From: Portulaca oleracea
Lineage: Eukaryota > Streptophyta > Magnoliopsida > Caryophyllales > Portulacaceae
Assembly: GCA_029582165.1 (NCBI GenBank)
Contig: CM055876.1
Span: 26,567,817 to 26,631,816 of the forward strand
Direction: 5' to 3'
DNA length: 64,000 bases
The notes beneath the pieces were generated by a model, which saw only the letters and a list, made by a program, of their open reading frames with translations, did no database searches and had not been told where the DNA came from. Positions 62,422 through 64,000 of this stretch are shown here, piece after piece. The translations under genes were made by a program, and so were the position numbers. Numbering within the stretch: position 1 is the first letter of the stretch; every line of letters begins with the position of its first letter.

Positions 62422-62982
62422 TTACTGTTGAGTGTTGAGTGTATTCCTGGTTGGTCATCTGACACTGTCAATGAAGCAGTCTTGTAGACCGAATATGCTG
62501 CTGTAATGTACTCATTCTATGAATGCATGGTAACTTTCATATGTAAGGTAGATTCTGTTAAGGAATTTATAGGTAGGCCGATATGTTCAATCACAGGGCT
62601 CCTGTAGCTTTGGTTATTGTGAAAAGGATGTATGTTTTAAAATTTTGCTGCAATTTTAATATTTAATTATATTAACAGGGTGAAAATCCAAAACTCCCAA
62701 AGCAAGTTAAAGAAACTGTTACAATCAAACGGCTAAATATAATCTGTGCAAGGGACAACATTACAACCAGCAAATGAGAAGCTAATTATGAGACAGCTAT
62801 GTTGCTTCCTGCTAATAATTTGTTTTTTTTTTCAACAAAAAAAAAAATAAAAAATCACCAGTTATGCTTTCATGGGACTAAAACGGAAAGTCCAGTATCT
62901 ATCTATCTATATTTAGTAGCAGGCTTGTTATATCTTGCAGTGAAAATTTGATTCTTTTATCCAACTAATGATTTAAAGGATA
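62422..62982 (+). other. 3' UTR of MCM7 and spacer
   Basis: The probable 3' UTR covers the first 200-250 bp. The remainder is AT-rich; a short ATCT repeat lies near 62898-62911. No gene. Confidence 0.5.
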
Positions 62983-63336
62983 CACTTATAGCAACCACCA
63001 TAAGTAAAATAAATTTTACTCATACATGAATCAAGTTTTATCTTGACCGTTAGCTTTTTTATTTAGTACAAAATTGTAAAAAATATTTTTTAGTTTATTT
63101 TTTAAAAAAGTTGAATAAATATTTTTCAAAATATGCTTGTTTACTAGGCAAAAATTTAGAGTTTAAGGTATTTTAAATTTTACAAAATTTTACAAAATTT
63201 TTTTTATTTAAGAAAATATATTTTGTAATGTTGTACTAAATAAAAAAAATGAATGGCAAACATAAAAGTTGACAAATGTATGAATAAATATGATTTTCAT
63301 TGTGGTGATTGTCATGGTTGACAATCACTATAAGTT
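62983..63336. mobile_element. Degraded foldback MITE, about 350 bp
   Basis: The left part (acacttatag, a ctcatacat block, a ttttttatttagtacaaaat block) matches the reverse complement of the right part (aaacttatag, a ttcatacat block, a tttttttatttagtacaaca block) over about 140 bp with gaps. AT-rich, no coding capacity. Confidence 0.6.
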
Positions 63337-63614
63337 TTTCCATGATTTAGAAGCCAACATCTTTTTCCTTTCTAAGAAAAGGCCAAGGAATAAACCTGGG
63401 AAGATTAAAATTCTTCATGCAAGGACTGGCAGATGATCACAATTGTGCAAAATAACACTCTCCCTTTTCAATTTTGTGACTATAGCTTGAAGTGCACATA
63501 CATACACTGCTTCACACTTGCAAAAACTTGTGAAGCTACAAAACATACTCTGTGCCCTTAAAAGCAGCTCAAAACTTGATAAATTATGGTACAAACATAG
63601 AATACAACATTTGA

Positions 63615-64000
63615 TCAGAAGTAAATAGAAAGCTTTTTCTCAATCTCATCTTGCAATGCATTACACCGCTCCAACAACTTGCTAAGCCTATCAGGTTCCT
63701 TTTCAACTTTCGGAACCATCTCAGTGTCAATCCTGCCTATATAACTGTCGTTAAAATTTATAGGTTGGACTTGAATTGGAAAGAACCGGTTCTGAACTTG
63801 AACTGGAGAGCACTGGTTCTCTTCCTCTGAATAACTGAACATGGCAAGCCCAGCACCTCTACTGACTGAAGCCAAAGTCGAAACATCGTGGAAAGATTTT
63901 GGTGAAGACTTTACTCTTTTAGAGACAATTGGGCTGCAACTAACCTCAACCATTTCATCCAAGGACGGCTGAACAATGAAACGAGAATCAGATACTTCAA
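63615..64000 (-). CDS. C-terminal exon of an unidentified gene (partial)
   Basis: The minus strand is open from the window edge to a TGA at 63617-63615. The first residues read EVSDSRFIVQPSLDEMVEVS, then SPIVSKRVKSSPKSF, a Ser-rich part, VPKVEKEPDRLSKL, and the end LERCNALQDEIEKKLSIYF, which would form an amphipathic or coiled-coil helix. No domain is recognised. It is convergent with MCM7. The 3' UTR would extend to the left of 63615. The composition is that of a real gene, but the product is unknown. Confidence 0.6.
   Translation of the reverse strand, partial: EVSDSRFIVQPSLDEMVEVSCSPIVSKRVKSSPKSFHDVSTLASVSRGAGLAMFSYSEEENQCSPVQVQNRFFPIQVQPINFNDSYIGRIDTEMVPKVEKEPDRLSKLLERCNALQDEIEKKLSIYF

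Overview
The window is nuclear DNA of a flowering plant, most likely a eudicot. The evidence is two intron-rich, well-conserved plant genes (VPS51 and MCM7), a nuclear-type tRNA-His gene, and a dense nest of typical plant transposons: Tat/Ogre-like and Tekay/Del-like Ty3-gypsy, Ty1-copia, a Cassandra TRIM, MULE, LINE, tRNA-derived SINEs and foldback MITEs. I cannot name the species from the sequence.

Layout. Positions 1-3210 hold the 5' end, in minus orientation, of a Tat-like Ty3-gypsy element (A): gag start, leader, primer site and LTR. It is inserted in a Mutator-like transposase relic (3211-3910, +). Behind that lies a plant mobile domain (PMD) pseudogene (about 5330-6030, -). Positions 6498-16753 are a second Tat-like element (B, minus). 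It keeps LTRs, primer site, polypurine tract and a gag remnant, but minisatellite-like arrays sit where pol should be. It is joined to part of a related copy C (16754-18652) with a clearer gag. From 19190 to 37316 there is one Tekay-like chromovirus (D, +) with 2.5-kb LTRs. Its 5' LTR holds a non-autonomous copia element (E), which holds a solo LTR (F), which holds two copies of a 359-bp foldback MITE. D also carries a 713-bp MITE, a further solo LTR and a Cassandra solo LTR. Most of these insertions have readable target-site duplications (TSDs). Positions 37317-39900 hold a minus LTR fragment (H) followed by the 3' part of a LINE. Positions 39900-42660 are spacer with hAT-like, MITE and SINE insertions.

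The gene-bearing part starts at 42670. VPS51 has 20 exons (42670-56444), encodes 779 aa by my splicing, and has two GC-AG introns and several transposon remnants in its introns. Then come tRNA-His(GTG) at 57332-57403, two E2F-type sites, and MCM7 (15 exons, 57584-62421, 721 aa). The right edge cuts a minus-strand gene whose C-terminus is at 63615-64000. VPS51 acts in GARP/EARP-type tethering at the Golgi and endosomes; MCM7 is a subunit of the replicative helicase. They have no functional link, but they are also near neighbours in Arabidopsis, so this looks like conserved microsynteny.

The most unusual signal is in the LTRs. Three different minus-oriented LTRs (A, B and H) each carry an array of short palindromes just upstream of the TATA box. 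A and B also have two more sites about 700-800 bp downstream. Inside one LTR nearly all the palindromes share the same core word, and the word differs completely between LTRs: ATACC..GGTAT in A, AAAACC..GGTTTT in B, GTTACC..GGTAAC in H. The architecture is kept while the word changes as a set. I do not know a description of this.
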